Shown: piece after piece, positions 38,942-47,518 of the stretch | How the letters are laid out: every line of letters begins with the position of its first letter | Numbering within the stretch: the stretch's first letter is position 1 | Origin: Azoarcus indigens | GTDB taxonomy: Bacteria; Pseudomonadota; Gammaproteobacteria; Burkholderiales; Rhodocyclaceae | NCBI RefSeq assembly: GCF_004361735.1 | Contig: NZ_SNVV01000014.1 | Span: 62,001-126,000, forward strand | Direction: 5' to 3' | DNA: 64,000 nucleotides | Position numbers and translations under genes: made by a program | Notes under the pieces: generated by a model | Database searches by the model: none | Told to the model about the DNA's origin: nothing | What the model saw: the letters and a program-made list of their open reading frames with translations, nothing else

Positions 38942-38957
38942 AATAGAAATCATTACT
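38942..38957 (+). promoter_or_regulatory. Putative Fur box upstream of Fiu-like receptor
   Basis: AATAGAAATCATTACT, 11 of 16 matches to the Fur core, in the AT-rich 271-bp gap 38797-39067. A second AT-rich patch at 38864-38886 (AATTAAGAATGAAATAAGAA) could extend it. The receptor starts 111 bp downstream. Confidence 0.5.
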
Positions 38958-39067
38958 ATTCCAAAACAAGTTGTACAAACCAGCCAGCCACCCTGCTCCA
39001 AGCCAGTGCCGGGAAGCCAGCCAGTCGTTCTGTCTTTCCAAAACACTGAATCCAGGAGCAGTTCCCG

Positions 39068-41359
39068 ATGGCTCATATCAAGCATCAGAAGCACGCCGTG
39101 CGTCGACAGCCGCAGCTCTCCCAGAGCGCGGCCCTCACCGCCCTCGCCCTGGCGCTTCCCGCCAGCGCCTTTGCCCAGTCGGTGCAGACGCTGCCCGAGG
39201 TCAAAGTCAGCGCCGAGGCGGAAGGTAGTTACAAGGTCGAGTCCGCCGCCTCCAGCAAGTACACCGCGCCCTTGGTTGACACGCCGAAGTCGATCACCGT
39301 CGTTACCGAGCAAGTTCTGCGCGAAACCAACGCCCTGACGCTGCAGGACGCCCTGCGCACCGTGCCCGGCATCACCTTCGGCATGGGCGAAGGCGGCAAT
39401 CCTTCGGGCGACCGCCCCTTCATCCGCGGCTACGACAGCCAGTCCGCCACCTACATCGATGGCTTGCGCGACCCCAGTTCCCAGTCCCGCGACATGTTCA
39501 ACGTCGAGCAGGTGGACGTGGTCAAGGGCCCGGACTCCGCCTTCAGCGGCGGCGGTGCCATCGGCGGCTCCATCAACCTCACCAGCAAGCAGGCACACCT
39601 TGGCAACTCGGCCGACATCGACCTCGGCCTGGGCACCGCCAACTACAGGCGCGCCACCGTCGATGTGAACCGCCAGCTGGCCGACACCGTGGCCCTGCGC
39701 CTGAACGTGATGAAGGAAGACAGCGATGTCGCCGGCCGCGACGAGGTCTATAACGACCACCTTGGCGCAGCCCTGTCTTTCAACGTTGGCATCGGCACGC
39801 CGACGCGTATCGGCGTGGACTACTACCACTACGAAACCGACGATCTGCCCGACTACGGCATCCCCTACAACAACCCCTACGCGGCCACCTCCGCCAATGC
39901 CATCTACAACGGCGACGGCGGCCCGCTGCATGTGGACCGCGAGAACTTCTACGGCCTCAAGGACCGGGATTTCCGCGAAACCGAAGTGGATTCCGGCACC
40001 CTGCGCATCGAGCATGACATCAACGACAAGCTCACCATCCGCAACCGCACCCGCTACACCCGTTCGCTGAACGACTACGTGGTGACCAACCCAGGCGATT
40101 CCTCCGGCCTGAACATCACCAACGGCAACATCACGGTCGGAACGGGTGCTAACACAACAACCCTCCCCGCCGGCTTCCTCAACCGCTCCTCCAAGAACCG
40201 CCATTCGGTCAGCGAGGGGTATGTGAACGCCACCGAGCTGACCGGCGAATTCCAGACCGGCTTCATCAAGCACAACTTCGCCACCGGCATCGAGTTCAGC
40301 GAGAACGAAGTGGACAGCCGGGGTTACACCGTCACCGGCACCAACATCAACGGCGTCCAGTACCTGGGCGCGAGCTTCGCCAACATTGCCAACCCGGACG
40401 CCGACGACGCCTGGAACGGCACAGTGACCCGCGCCACCGCCGGCAACAAGATCAAGACCAACACCCAGGCCGCCTACCTGTTCGACACCCTGACCCTGCA
40501 CAAACAGTGGCTGCTCAACGTCGGCGCACGCTGGGATCACTTCGACACCAAGCAGACGCCCTACAACGTCGATGGCGCAGCACTCACCGCCAACCAGCTC
40601 AGGCAGCGCGGCAAGAGCGATACCTACTTCTGGAGCTGGCAGGCCGGCCTGGTGTTCAAGCCGCTGGAGAACGGCAGCATCTACCTGAACTACGCCACCT
40701 CGGCCAACCCGTCCGGCATCACCACCGGCGACGGCGCAGACAACATTTCCGCTGCCAACCAGAACCTGGAGCCGGAGGAAACCCGCAGCTACGAGCTGGG
40801 CACCAAGTGGAACCTGCTGGACAACCGCCTCTCGCTCAGCGCCGCCCTCTTCGACATGAAGAAGACCAACGCCAAGGTCACCGTAGCCACCGACATCATG
40901 GACACCGTCGGCACCCAGCGCATCAAGGGCTTCGAGCTTGGCGTCGCCGGCGCCATCACCAAGCAGTGGAACGTTTCCGCCGGCTACACCCGGCTGGACA
41001 GCGAGCTGAGCGATCCCGGCCCCACCGCCGCGGCGACCGACAAGGGCAACCGCTTCCCCAACACCCCGAAGGACAGCTTCAGCCTGTGGTCCAGCTATGA
41101 GTTGATGCCCAAGCTGGTGCTGGGCGGCGGCGCGTTCTACATGTCCAAGGTGTACGGCAACACCGCCAACACCAAGTGGGTGCCGTCCTACTGGCGCTTC
41201 GACGCGATGGCCAGCTACGAGATCAACAAGACCGTCAGCCTGCGCCTGAACGTCCAGAACCTGTTCGACAAGACCTACTATGACAAGGCGTATTCGACCC
41301 ACATGGTCTCCGTGGCGCCCGGCCGCCAGGCCATCCTCACGGCCAACCTGAAGTTCTAA
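39068..41359 (+). CDS. fiu: TonB-dependent catecholate siderophore receptor (Fiu-like)
   Basis: 763 residues with a signal peptide ending FAQSVQ. Plug domain (about 55-190; LVDTPKSITVVTEQVLRE, TLQDALRTVPGITFGMGEGG, DRPFIRGYDSQSATYIDGLRD, VKGPDSAFSGGGAIGGSINL) and full 22-strand barrel to the terminal Phe. The plug wording and the linked piuC gene are typical of Fiu-type receptors for monocatecholates. Energised by TonB-ExbBD. Symbol assigned from similarity plus context. Confidence 0.88.
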   Translation: MAHIKHQKHAVRRQPQLSQSAALTALALALPASAFAQSVQTLPEVKVSAEAEGSYKVESAASSKYTAPLVDTPKSITVVTEQVLRETNALTLQDALRTVPGITFGMGEGGNPSGDRPFIRGYDSQSATYIDGLRDPSSQSRDMFNVEQVDVVKGPDSAFSGGGAIGGSINLTSKQAHLGNSADIDLGLGTANYRRATVDVNRQLADTVALRLNVMKEDSDVAGRDEVYNDHLGAALSFNVGIGTPTRIGVDYYHYETDDLPDYGIPYNNPYAATSANAIYNGDGGPLHVDRENFYGLKDRDFRETEVDSGTLRIEHDINDKLTIRNRTRYTRSLNDYVVTNPGDSSGLNITNGNITVGTGANTTTLPAGFLNRSSKNRHSVSEGYVNATELTGEFQTGFIKHNFATGIEFSENEVDSRGYTVTGTNINGVQYLGASFANIANPDADDAWNGTVTRATAGNKIKTNTQAAYLFDTLTLHKQWLLNVGARWDHFDTKQTPYNVDGAALTANQLRQRGKSDTYFWSWQAGLVFKPLENGSIYLNYATSANPSGITTGDGADNISAANQNLEPEETRSYELGTKWNLLDNRLSLSAALFDMKKTNAKVTVATDIMDTVGTQRIKGFELGVAGAITKQWNVSAGYTRLDSELSDPGPTAAATDKGNRFPNTPKDSFSLWSSYELMPKLVLGGGAFYMSKVYGNTANTKWVPSYWRFDAMASYEINKTVSLRLNVQNLFDKTYYDKAYSTHMVSVAPGRQAILTANLKF

Positions 41360-41647
41360 GCCGGCCTTGGCCCCAGGGGCAGCGATGCCCCTGGGCTCGC
41401 CGGAACTGTAGGAACGAGCCGTAGCGGACGAACCCGCAGCGAGCGCGTGCGGAAGAATCAGAGGGGCGGACGCAGCCGCGCCGGAGCCCACCGGAAGCAC
41501 CACCTGACAGACGAGAAATCCATCGCCGGCCTGCCCCCAAAGCAAGCGCAGTATTACGGGCTCCATGCCCGCCGACACTGCCGGCGACTCCCCGATCTTC
41601 ACCCTCCCCCTTCCACGGCGGGAGTGCCTTCCCGGAGCCTGACGACC

Positions 41648-42328
41648 ATGATGCTGCACGTTCCCGAAGTCCTCACCCGCGACGAACTCGCCGAGTGCCG
41701 TCAGCTTTTGTTCGCCGCCGACTGGGAAAACGGGCTGGTTACCGCGGGCGCACAGGCGGCGCAGGTGAAACGCAACCGCCAGCTCCCGGAGAACACCGCC
41801 ACTCTCCGTCGCCTGCGGGAAATCGTCACCGCCGCCTTGATGCGCAACCCCTTGTTCTTCTCGGCCGCGCTTCCGAACCGCATCCTGCCGCCATACTTCA
41901 ACCGCTATGAGGGCGGCGAGGAGTTCGGCAACCATGTAGACAACGCCATCCGGCGCCCCTGGGGTTCGGAGATCAACATCCGCTCGGATGTATCGACCAC
42001 GCTGTTCTTCACCGACCCCGATGAATACGAGGGCGGCGACCTGATCGTGGAGGACAGCTATGGCACCCATTCCGCCAAGCTCCCCGCCGGCGACGCCATC
42101 GTCTATCCCTCCACCAGCTTGCATCGGGTGGAACCGGTTACCGCCGGGGCGCGCGTCTGTTCCTTCCTGTGGACGCAGAGCATGGTCCGCGACGACTGGA
42201 AGCGGAACATGATGTTCGACCTGGACTGCACCATCCAGAAACTGCGCGCCCGCGTGGGCGACAACGAGGAGGTGGTGGCGCTCACCAGCCACTATCACAA
42301 TCTGCTGCGCATGTGGGCGGAGGTCTGA
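41648..42328 (+). CDS. piuC: PKHD-type Fe(II)/2-oxoglutarate dioxygenase PiuC
   Basis: 226 residues, exact family length, starting at [10 protein letters not shown] (ATG 41648; the second ATG is equally possible). Iron ligands of the double-stranded beta helix are visible: H-x-D in FGNHVDNAI and the distal His in [10 protein letters not shown]. Family blocks [13 protein letters not shown] and SMVRDDWKR are present. PiuC/YbiX genes routinely follow Fiu/PiuA receptor genes; the reaction on the siderophore is not established. The 288-bp gap after fiu shows no obvious promoter. Confidence 0.93.
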   Translation: MMLHVPEVLTRDELAECRQLLFAADWENGLVTAGAQAAQVKRNRQLPENTATLRRLREIVTAALMRNPLFFSAALPNRILPPYFNRYEGGEEFGNHVDNAIRRPWGSEINIRSDVSTTLFFTDPDEYEGGDLIVEDSYGTHSAKLPAGDAIVYPSTSLHRVEPVTAGARVCSFLWTQSMVRDDWKRNMMFDLDCTIQKLRARVGDNEEVVALTSHYHNLLRMWAEV

Positions 42329-42359
42329 ATCCGCGCCGCCAGACTAGCGGCGGCAGCAC

Positions 42360-42776
42360 TCAATAGCTGATGGTGATGGTGTCCAGATAGCTGCCGGCCG
42401 CCGCGCTGGTCTGCCCGCCACCGGTGCCAGCGCGCCGCTAAGGATGGAGTCGCTTAGGAAGTCGGTGCTACGCCCCACACCCGGGTTCTCGTGTTGTTGA
42501 AATAGAGCGGGTATTGAAGGTTGGCGGCGCCGTTGAACATCCACCGGGGTAAATAGGGATTGCTGCCCCGGTGGGCAGGTGAACGATGTAGGGAAACAGC
42601 AAGGCCGCGAGTTCGGGCTGGCAGGTCACCGTCCCGGTCGTGTCCAGCGGCGTACCGGAGTTTGGCGAGTACCCGCCAAAAGCGGTGGCTGTGGCCGACA
42701 CCCCACACCTCACCGCCCTCGCCAGCCCGGCAAGCACGGCAAGCACGGCAAGCACGGCAAGCAACAGACTCTTCAG
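42360..42776 (-). pseudogene. Decayed spore-coat-U (Csu fimbrial subunit-like) gene, copy 2
   Basis: Reading the minus strand, a Leu/Ala signal peptide (LLLAVLAVLAVLAGLARA) leads to CGVSATATAFGGYSPNSG, TTGTVTCQPELAALL and then, after a change of frame, GAANLQYPLYFNNTRTRVWG, and after another, SYLDTITISY before the stop at 42360-42362. These are the ordered blocks of the spore-coat-U domain of secreted fimbrial subunits. At least two frameshifts, and no canonical start codon (CTG 42776), mark it as a pseudogene. Confidence 0.7.
42729..42764. repeat. Four tandem 9-bp repeats in decayed signal peptide
   Basis: GGCAAGCAC occurs three times in a row from 42729, then once as GGCAAGCAA. On the minus strand this encodes the repeated Val-Leu-Ala run in the signal peptide of the decayed spore-coat-U gene. 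Likely slipped-strand expansion. Confidence 0.85.
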
Positions 42777-42779
42777 CGG

Positions 42780-42983
42780 ATCGGGCGACGTCCCGCCTCG
42801 CCGTGGAAGCGCTCCATGCCCCGGCGCGAGCGCAGCCAGCGGGCGCGGTATTCCGCTTCGGCTTGCTGGCGCGGGTAGTCGCCACCTTCGTCCTGCAGCC
42901 GCAAGCCCCAGTCGCCGATCGCGAAGGCAGGACGGTGGAGGATGGCGCGGAAAGTCTTGAGGTCGCCGTCGCGGTGGCCGCCG
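42780..42983 (-). other. Unrecognised coding-like fragment between two decayed fimbrial genes
   Basis: On the minus strand one frame reads GDLKTFRAILHRPAFAIGDW, then GLRLQDEGGDYPRQQAEAEY and RARWLRSRRGMERFHGE before a TGA at 42773-42775. It looks like real protein (mixed, charged), but has no start codon or family I recognise. It may be the tail of a gene lost by deletion where a chaperone or usher would be expected. Confidence 0.3.
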
Positions 42984-43442
42984 TCAGTAGGCCACGTTAA
43001 CGGTGAGGGTGTCCGGTGTACCTGCCGGCGGCCGGGTACTGCCCGTCCGGAATCCGCCCATAGGCCGTCAGTGGCTGGGCGCTGCCGGTGCCCCTCGCCG
43101 CGACGGTATTGGTACCGACGGTGTTGCCGAATACCGTGGTCCGGGCCGAATCGCTGTAGAGGGTGTAGTTCAGGGTGCCCACGCCAGACATCCGCCGGGT
43201 GGTCACGGTGGCGCCGCTGCCGATGCCGGCGTCAAGGTCAACGTTATAAGGTGCAGGTGACCGTGGTGGTGGCGTCCAGCTGGAGCGAGGAGTAGTTGCC
43301 GAAGGCGAGCGACGAGGCGCTGACGAGGCAGTTGGCAAGCACGGTTGCCGTGACCGAGAAGGGGGCAGTGGCCGTGGCCCCGAATACCGCGCCGGCCGGG
43401 ATCAGCAAGGCCGATCAAAGAGCATCGGCATCTCAAGGACAT
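42984..43442 (-). pseudogene. Decayed spore-coat-U (Csu fimbrial subunit-like) gene, copy 1
   Basis: From ATG 43442 the frame changes in the signal peptide, then reads ATATAPFSVTATVLANCLVS and LDATTTVTC, ends at a stop, resumes in another frame with PYNVDLDAGIGSGATVTTRR, GTLNYTLYSDSARTTVFGNT and TAYGRIPDGQYPAAGRY, and shifts once more to TLTVNVAY before the stop at 42984-42986. The blocks are in correct spore-coat-U order, so this is one gene with at least three indels. Confidence 0.75.
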
Positions 43443-43539
43443 GGATTGATGGGCTTTCCCATGCTCCCACCTCTCGTGTCGAATATTCTTTCAGGGTTTC
43501 ATCACTTCCACTTAGCTACCGGAAATGGGCATGTCAAGA

Positions 43540-43577
43540 AAATGCCCAGGCCGTCCTGAGGATGACCTGGGCATTTC
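43540..43577 (-). terminator. Terminator of the rpsD-hypothetical operon
   Basis: Eleven-base arms (43540-43550 and 43566-43576, AAATGCCCAGG with its complement) with a 15-base loop that can pair internally. Read on the minus strand it ends in ATTTTCTT, about 57 bp after the last stop codon. Confidence 0.75.
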
Positions 43578-43633
43578 AATACGCCATAACCCGTGATGCG
43601 GAGAGGGTTAATCCATGCCTTCCGTCGAGTCCC

Positions 43634-43933
43634 TCAGGAGAACGAACGGGCCGGTGCATCGGCCTGTTCGTCGCACAGCATGGTGTAGGCACGCCAGTCG
43701 TCGGTCAGACGCCCGGCGCAATCACGCACGCAGGCGGCGATGCGTGGGTCGTCTTCGATGATGCGCAGATGGGCGACGATCGCCGCGGCAATGGCCGGCG
43801 TCTGCCTGGCCGGGAAACGGGTGAGCAGGTGCAGCAGCGCGGCAAGCGCCATCTCCGGCTGGGCGCTGTAGCTCGGGCCTTCGCCCACCCGCTCCGGCGC
43901 CCGGGTGCCGCAGAGATCGTTCGCCCGGCCCAT
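43634..43933 (-). CDS. Small protein translated with the S4 paralogue, function unknown
   Basis: 99 residues. The ATG at 43933 overlaps the rpsD stop (ATGA), so it is translationally coupled. The sequence is mostly helical (MALAALLHLLTRFPARQTPA, AAIVAHLRIIEDDPRIAACV) with four cysteines, including CVRDC and C near the end. I do not recognise a family. Its coupling to an alternative ribosomal protein is the only functional clue. Confidence 0.75.
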   Translation of the reverse strand: MGRANDLCGTRAPERVGEGPSYSAQPEMALAALLHLLTRFPARQTPAIAAAIVAHLRIIEDDPRIAACVRDCAGRLTDDWRAYTMLCDEQADAPARSFS

Positions 43934-44544
43934 CAGATGCGCACCGCGTAGTACTCGACGACGTGCTGCACTTCCACCGGGAAGGGCACTTCGTCGGCGC
44001 CCGGCAGGCGGGTGACGGTGGCGGTGAGCTGGGCTTCGTCGTAGCTCAGCCATTCCGGCCGGGTCAGCGCCGGCTCGGCCAGGGTCTCGACCGTGGAGGG
44101 AATCTTGCGGCCCTTGGCGGTCAGGGTGATGGTGTCGCCGGCGGCAATGCGGATGGAGGGGATGTTCACCGCGCGGCCGTTGTACAGCACATGCTTGTGG
44201 CGCACGAGTTGGCGGGCGGCCACCGCAGTCGGCGCAAAGCCGGCGCGAAACACGAAGTTGTCCAGGCGGCACTCCAGCAGCTCCAGCAGCTTTTCGCCGG
44301 TGGGCGCCTTGGACTGCTTGGCTTCGCGGAACAGGCGTTGAATCTGCTTCTCGGTCAGGCCGTAGTTCAGACGCAGCTTCTGCTTCTCCATCAGCTTGAC
44401 GCCGTAGTCCGACTTGCGCCGATTCTTCTGGCCATGCTGGCCCGGCGGGTAATTGCGCTCGCCCAGCGGCTTGCGGGACAAGCCGGGGAGTTCGGTGCCG
44501 AGGGCACGCATGACCTTCAGTCGCGGTCCGGTGTAACGGGACAC
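43933..44544 (-). CDS. rpsD: 30S ribosomal protein S4, zinc-free paralogue
   Basis: 203 residues from GTG 44544, with AAGGAG six bases upstream. The N-terminus (SRYTGPRLKVMRALGTELPG) has none of the zinc-binding cysteines of the betaproteobacterial S4 in the alpha operon, so this is the C-minus form; YPPGQHGQ and the S4 RNA-binding domain (LECRLDNFVFRAGFAPTAVAARQLVRHKHVL) follow. It is away from the usual rpsM-rpsK-rpoA context and diverges from feoB across a 279-bp gap holding a Fur-like box. Such paralogues usually replace the zinc form under metal limitation. Confidence 0.93.
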   Translation of the reverse strand: MSRYTGPRLKVMRALGTELPGLSRKPLGERNYPPGQHGQKNRRKSDYGVKLMEKQKLRLNYGLTEKQIQRLFREAKQSKAPTGEKLLELLECRLDNFVFRAGFAPTAVAARQLVRHKHVLYNGRAVNIPSIRIAAGDTITLTAKGRKIPSTVETLAEPALTRPEWLSYDEAQLTATVTRLPGADEVPFPVEVQHVVEYYAVRI

Positions 44545-44659
44545 TGCATTCTCCTTATTCAAATTAGGCTGCCTGGCCGCAGCACCGATTGCCCGCCATC
44601 CCCGGCGCAAGACGCCGCGGATGTCGAGCCGATCGCGACCGGACGACAGTTCGGATAGC

Positions 44660-44675
44660 AATGAGAACTATTTTC
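44660..44675. promoter_or_regulatory. Fur-like box between rpsD paralogue and feoB
   Basis: AATGAGAACTATTTTC has 12 of 16 matches to the Fur core, within an AT-rich patch. It is 115 bp from the rpsD start and 148 bp from the feoB start, so it could serve either; a Zur-type operator is an alternative reading. Confidence 0.45.
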
Positions 44676-44823
44676 AAATAATAGCGTCTCTCAGCAACAG
44701 GTCAAGCTCCCTCTGCCGGATGGCAAAACCCCTCCGATGACAAGGCCTTGTTATTGAGACTGATTCTTGCTTTCGGGTACATTACGTTTCAGTCACCCCT
44801 CCATCCCCCCTTCCTGCCCGCTC

Positions 44824-46779
44824 ATGACCCCTAGCGCAACACTGGACGCCACAGCCCGCACGCTGGCTCTGGTTGGCCATCCGAACGTCGGTAAATCAGT
44901 TCTGTTCCACCGCCTTACAGGCACTTACGTCAACGTCTCCAATTACCCCGGCACCACGGTGGAGGTGTCTCGGGCCGCGCCGCGTTTCGACCGCGACGCA
45001 TCGCTGCTGGATACCCCCGGGGTGCTCTCCCTCCCCGCCCGCAGCGACGACGAACGCGCCACCATGCGCGCTCTGTTGCACGAAGACATGCGCACCCTCA
45101 TTCAGGTGGGCGACGCCAAGAACCTTCGCCGCACGCTGAATCTCACCGCGCTGCTGGCCGAATTGGGCATACCCATGGTGCTGGCGCTGAACATGGCCGA
45201 CGAGGCCAATGCCCGCGGCGTGACTGTGGACACTGCTGCGCTGGCGGAAAGCCTGGGCATTCCGGTGATCGCTACCATCGCCACCGGCGGCGAAGGTGTC
45301 GTGCCGCTGACCGATGCGCTCAAGCATGCCGCTCCGCCCGCCCCCTTGCTGCGCTACGACGACGAGACCGAGCGCGCCGTCCAGGCGGTGACTGCACTCA
45401 TCGCCCGCCATGCGCCGCATCCGCGCCTGGCGGCGCGCGGCCTCGCCATCCTGCTGCTGGGCCACGACCCCGAAGTCAGTGCCTGGCTGGACGAGAAGGC
45501 CGGCGCTGGCGCGGCCGAGATCCGCAAGCTGATTACCGATACCGCCGCCGGCCGCAAGGAGCCGCTCGCCGCCCTGCTCGCCCGCGAACGCGGCCGCGCC
45601 GCCGAAGCGCTGGCCCGCACCGTGTCCAAGCAGGCCGCCGGCAAGGACCGCTCGATGGCAATGCGGGTCGGCCAGCTGGCGGTGCACCCGGTGTGGGGCT
45701 GGCCCCTCCTGCTGGCGGTGCTGTACGTGGTCTATCTCTTCGTCGGCGACTTCGGCGCCGGCACGCTGGTCGGCCTGCTGGAGGAGGACTTCTTCGGCGG
45801 CGTGCTCAACCCGGCGATGACCGACTTCGTCCAGCACTACGTCACCATCCCCTGGATCGCCGACCTGCTGGTGGGCGAATACGGCTTGTGGACCATGGGC
45901 ATGACCTACGCCCTGGCGCTGATCCTGCCCATCGTCACCACCTTCTTCCTCGCCTTCGGCGTGCTGGAGGATTCCGGCTACTTCTCCCGCCTCTCGGTCA
46001 TCGCCAACCGCATGTTCGCCGCCATCGGCCTCAACGGCCGCGCGGTGCTACCCATGGTGCTGGGCCTGGGCTGCGTCACCATGGCGACGCTGACCACCCG
46101 CATCCTGCAGACGCCGCGCGAGCGCCTGATCACCATCTTCCTGATGGCACTGGCGATTCCGTGTTCCGCGCAGCTGGGCGTGGTGTTCGGCCTGCTCGGC
46201 GGCATCTCCTTCAACGCCACGCTGATCTGGGCCGGCTGCATGCTGCTGGTCCTGCTGACCGCCGGTTTCCTCGCCGGCAAGCTGGTCAAGGGCCGCCGCA
46301 TCCCCCTGGTGACCGAGCTGCCGCCGATGCGCATGCCGGTACTGGGCAATGTGCTGAAGAAGACCGGCGGCCGCCTGAAGTGGTACCTGGTGGAAGTGAT
46401 CCCGCTGTTCCTGATCGGCACATTGCTGATGTTCATCCTTGACCGCGCCGGCGTGCTGCCCTGGATCATCAAGGCTGGCGAGCCGCTGGTGTCCGGCTGG
46501 TTGGGCCTGCCGCCCGAAGCCAGCGCTGCCTTCGTCATGGGCTTCCTGCGCCGCGACTTCGGCGCCACCGGCCTGTTCGCCCTGAGCAGCGAACTGACCA
46601 TGATCCAGGCCGTGGTCGGCATGGTGACCATCACCCTTTTCGTGCCCTGCATCGCCAGCGTGATGATGATCGTGAAGGAACGGGGCATGCGCACCGCGGC
46701 CATCATGCTCGCCATCATCATGCCCACCGCCTTCTTCGTCGGCGGTGTCCTCAACCACGTCCTGCACCTCTTCATGTGA
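44824..46779 (+). CDS. feoB: Ferrous iron transporter FeoB
   Basis: 651 residues from ATG 44824. The N-terminal G domain has G1 GHPNVGKS, G3 DTPG and G4 NMAD, and a helical insert to about 275; the C-terminal part is a polytopic membrane channel with Gate-like repeats (VLEDSGYFSRL, MVLGLGCVTMATLTTR, SAAFVMGFLRRDFGATGLF). Slightly shorter than E. coli FeoB (773), as in the branch lacking a C-terminal extension. Imports Fe(II). FeoA-like gene follows with overlap. Confidence 0.94.
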   Translation: MTPSATLDATARTLALVGHPNVGKSVLFHRLTGTYVNVSNYPGTTVEVSRAAPRFDRDASLLDTPGVLSLPARSDDERATMRALLHEDMRTLIQVGDAKNLRRTLNLTALLAELGIPMVLALNMADEANARGVTVDTAALAESLGIPVIATIATGGEGVVPLTDALKHAAPPAPLLRYDDETERAVQAVTALIARHAPHPRLAARGLAILLLGHDPEVSAWLDEKAGAGAAEIRKLITDTAAGRKEPLAALLARERGRAAEALARTVSKQAAGKDRSMAMRVGQLAVHPVWGWPLLLAVLYVVYLFVGDFGAGTLVGLLEEDFFGGVLNPAMTDFVQHYVTIPWIADLLVGEYGLWTMGMTYALALILPIVTTFFLAFGVLEDSGYFSRLSVIANRMFAAIGLNGRAVLPMVLGLGCVTMATLTTRILQTPRERLITIFLMALAIPCSAQLGVVFGLLGGISFNATLIWAGCMLLVLLTAGFLAGKLVKGRRIPLVTELPPMRMPVLGNVLKKTGGRLKWYLVEVIPLFLIGTLLMFILDRAGVLPWIIKAGEPLVSGWLGLPPEASAAFVMGFLRRDFGATGLFALSSELTMIQAVVGMVTITLFVPCIASVMMIVKERGMRTAAIMLAIIMPTAFFVGGVLNHVLHLFM

Positions 46780-47027
46780 GCGCCATGAGTCAGCAAGAAC
46801 GCATCCGCCTGCTCGGTACGCCGGTAGGCCGTGAAGTCCGCCTCGCCGAGTTTGGCGACGACATCGACCCGCTGCAGCGCGAGCAACTGCACGCCTATGG
46901 CCTGTCGGTGCCGCATAAGCTCAAGGTGCTGCAGCAGCATCCACTCACGGTAGTGCTGTGCGACCACGTCGAGATCGCCATCGAACACGCGGTGGCGCAA
47001 CACCTCTGGGTTGAATCGGCGGCCTGA
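46776..47027 (+). CDS. feoA: FeoA-domain protein
   Basis: 83 residues from GTG 46776, whose GTGA overlaps the feoB stop; an ATG at 46785 is an alternative start. The SH3-like FeoA pattern is seen (LGTPVGREVRLAEFGDDIDP, REQLHAYGLSVPHKLKVLQQ, VEIAIEHAVAQHLWV). It comes after feoB instead of before it. Probably modulates FeoB at the inner membrane. Confidence 0.8.
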   Translation: MSAMSQQERIRLLGTPVGREVRLAEFGDDIDPLQREQLHAYGLSVPHKLKVLQQHPLTVVLCDHVEIAIEHAVAQHLWVESAA

Positions 47028-47036
47028 CCCGGCGGC

Positions 47037-47085
47037 AGGAACCAGATCCGCCCGCAAACCTGAGTTGCGGGCGGATCTGGTTCCT
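47037..47085. repeat. Perfect 21-bp inverted repeat downstream of feoA
   Basis: Arms 47037-47057 and 47065-47085 are exact reverse complements, with a 7-base loop ACCTGAG. It starts 10 bp after the feoA stop. No T-run follows, so it is not a classic terminator on its own; an RNA-stabilising 3' hairpin or a small mobile-element remnant are both possible. Confidence 0.9.
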
Positions 47086-47092
47086 GAAAGGA

Positions 47093-47130
47093 AAAATCCC
47101 CCGCGGCGAGAACCGTGGGGGATTTTCATT
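47093..47130. terminator. Bidirectional terminator between feoBA and nif operon
   Basis: Arms AAAATCCCCC-GCGG and CCGTGGGGGATTTT (47093-47106, 47113-47126) around a 6-base loop, flanked by A-runs and T-runs on both sides. It can stop feoBA transcripts on the plus strand and the nifHDKTY transcript on the minus strand. Confidence 0.85.
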
Positions 47131-47245
47131 TGAGGCCGGCGAAACACTGCGAAGGCGCGGCGGTGAAGAGAGCCGGCAGGCCTCGGGGGTGCAACCACCA
47201 GGGCAGCCTGCTCCGCGCCCGCCCGTATCCGGCGTGCGCCCCGCT

Positions 47246-47518
47246 TCAGTCGTCCTCGGTCACCTCGGCGACAACCAAGCCCATCGCGCTGTCCGCATCC
47301 TTGGTCAGCGTCAGGCAGTGGTCGCCGCTGCCGATGTAGTAGAAGTTGAAACCGCTGCCTTCGAAGGCCGGCTTGAGGCGGGGCGGCACGTCGTCGTCGG
47401 AACAGGCGGCAAAACGCAGCGCTGGCCACTGGCGACGCATGGTCTCCACCGCCACATCGCCGCAGCCCAGCCGGCCGACGACCTCGGCGGCATCCTTGAT
47501 CACGTTGTCGCTGATCAT
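47246..47518 (-). CDS. Small nif-cluster protein (DUF6129-like)
   Basis: 90 residues, acidic, soluble. ATG 47518 overlaps the stop of nifY (ATGA). Features: MISDNVIKDAAEVVGRLGCG, VETMRRQWPALRFAACSDDD, FEGSGFNFYYIGSGDHCLTL. I recall similar short proteins near nifY/nifX in other diazotrophs, but the exact family name is from memory. Last gene of the nifH operon; likely an accessory factor. Confidence 0.75.
   Translation of the reverse strand: MISDNVIKDAAEVVGRLGCGDVAVETMRRQWPALRFAACSDDDVPPRLKPAFEGSGFNFYYIGSGDHCLTLTKDADSAMGLVVAEVTEDD

Noticed and set aside
38867-42298. 1143-codon minus-strand open frame
   Set aside because: Antisense across the Fiu-like receptor and piuC; Val/Gly/Ala-rich with no domain, while the plus-strand genes are clear families.
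44752-44770. Possible second Fur box close to feoB
   Set aside because: TTATTGAGACTGATTCTTG matches the core poorly once aligned; kept out as a feature.
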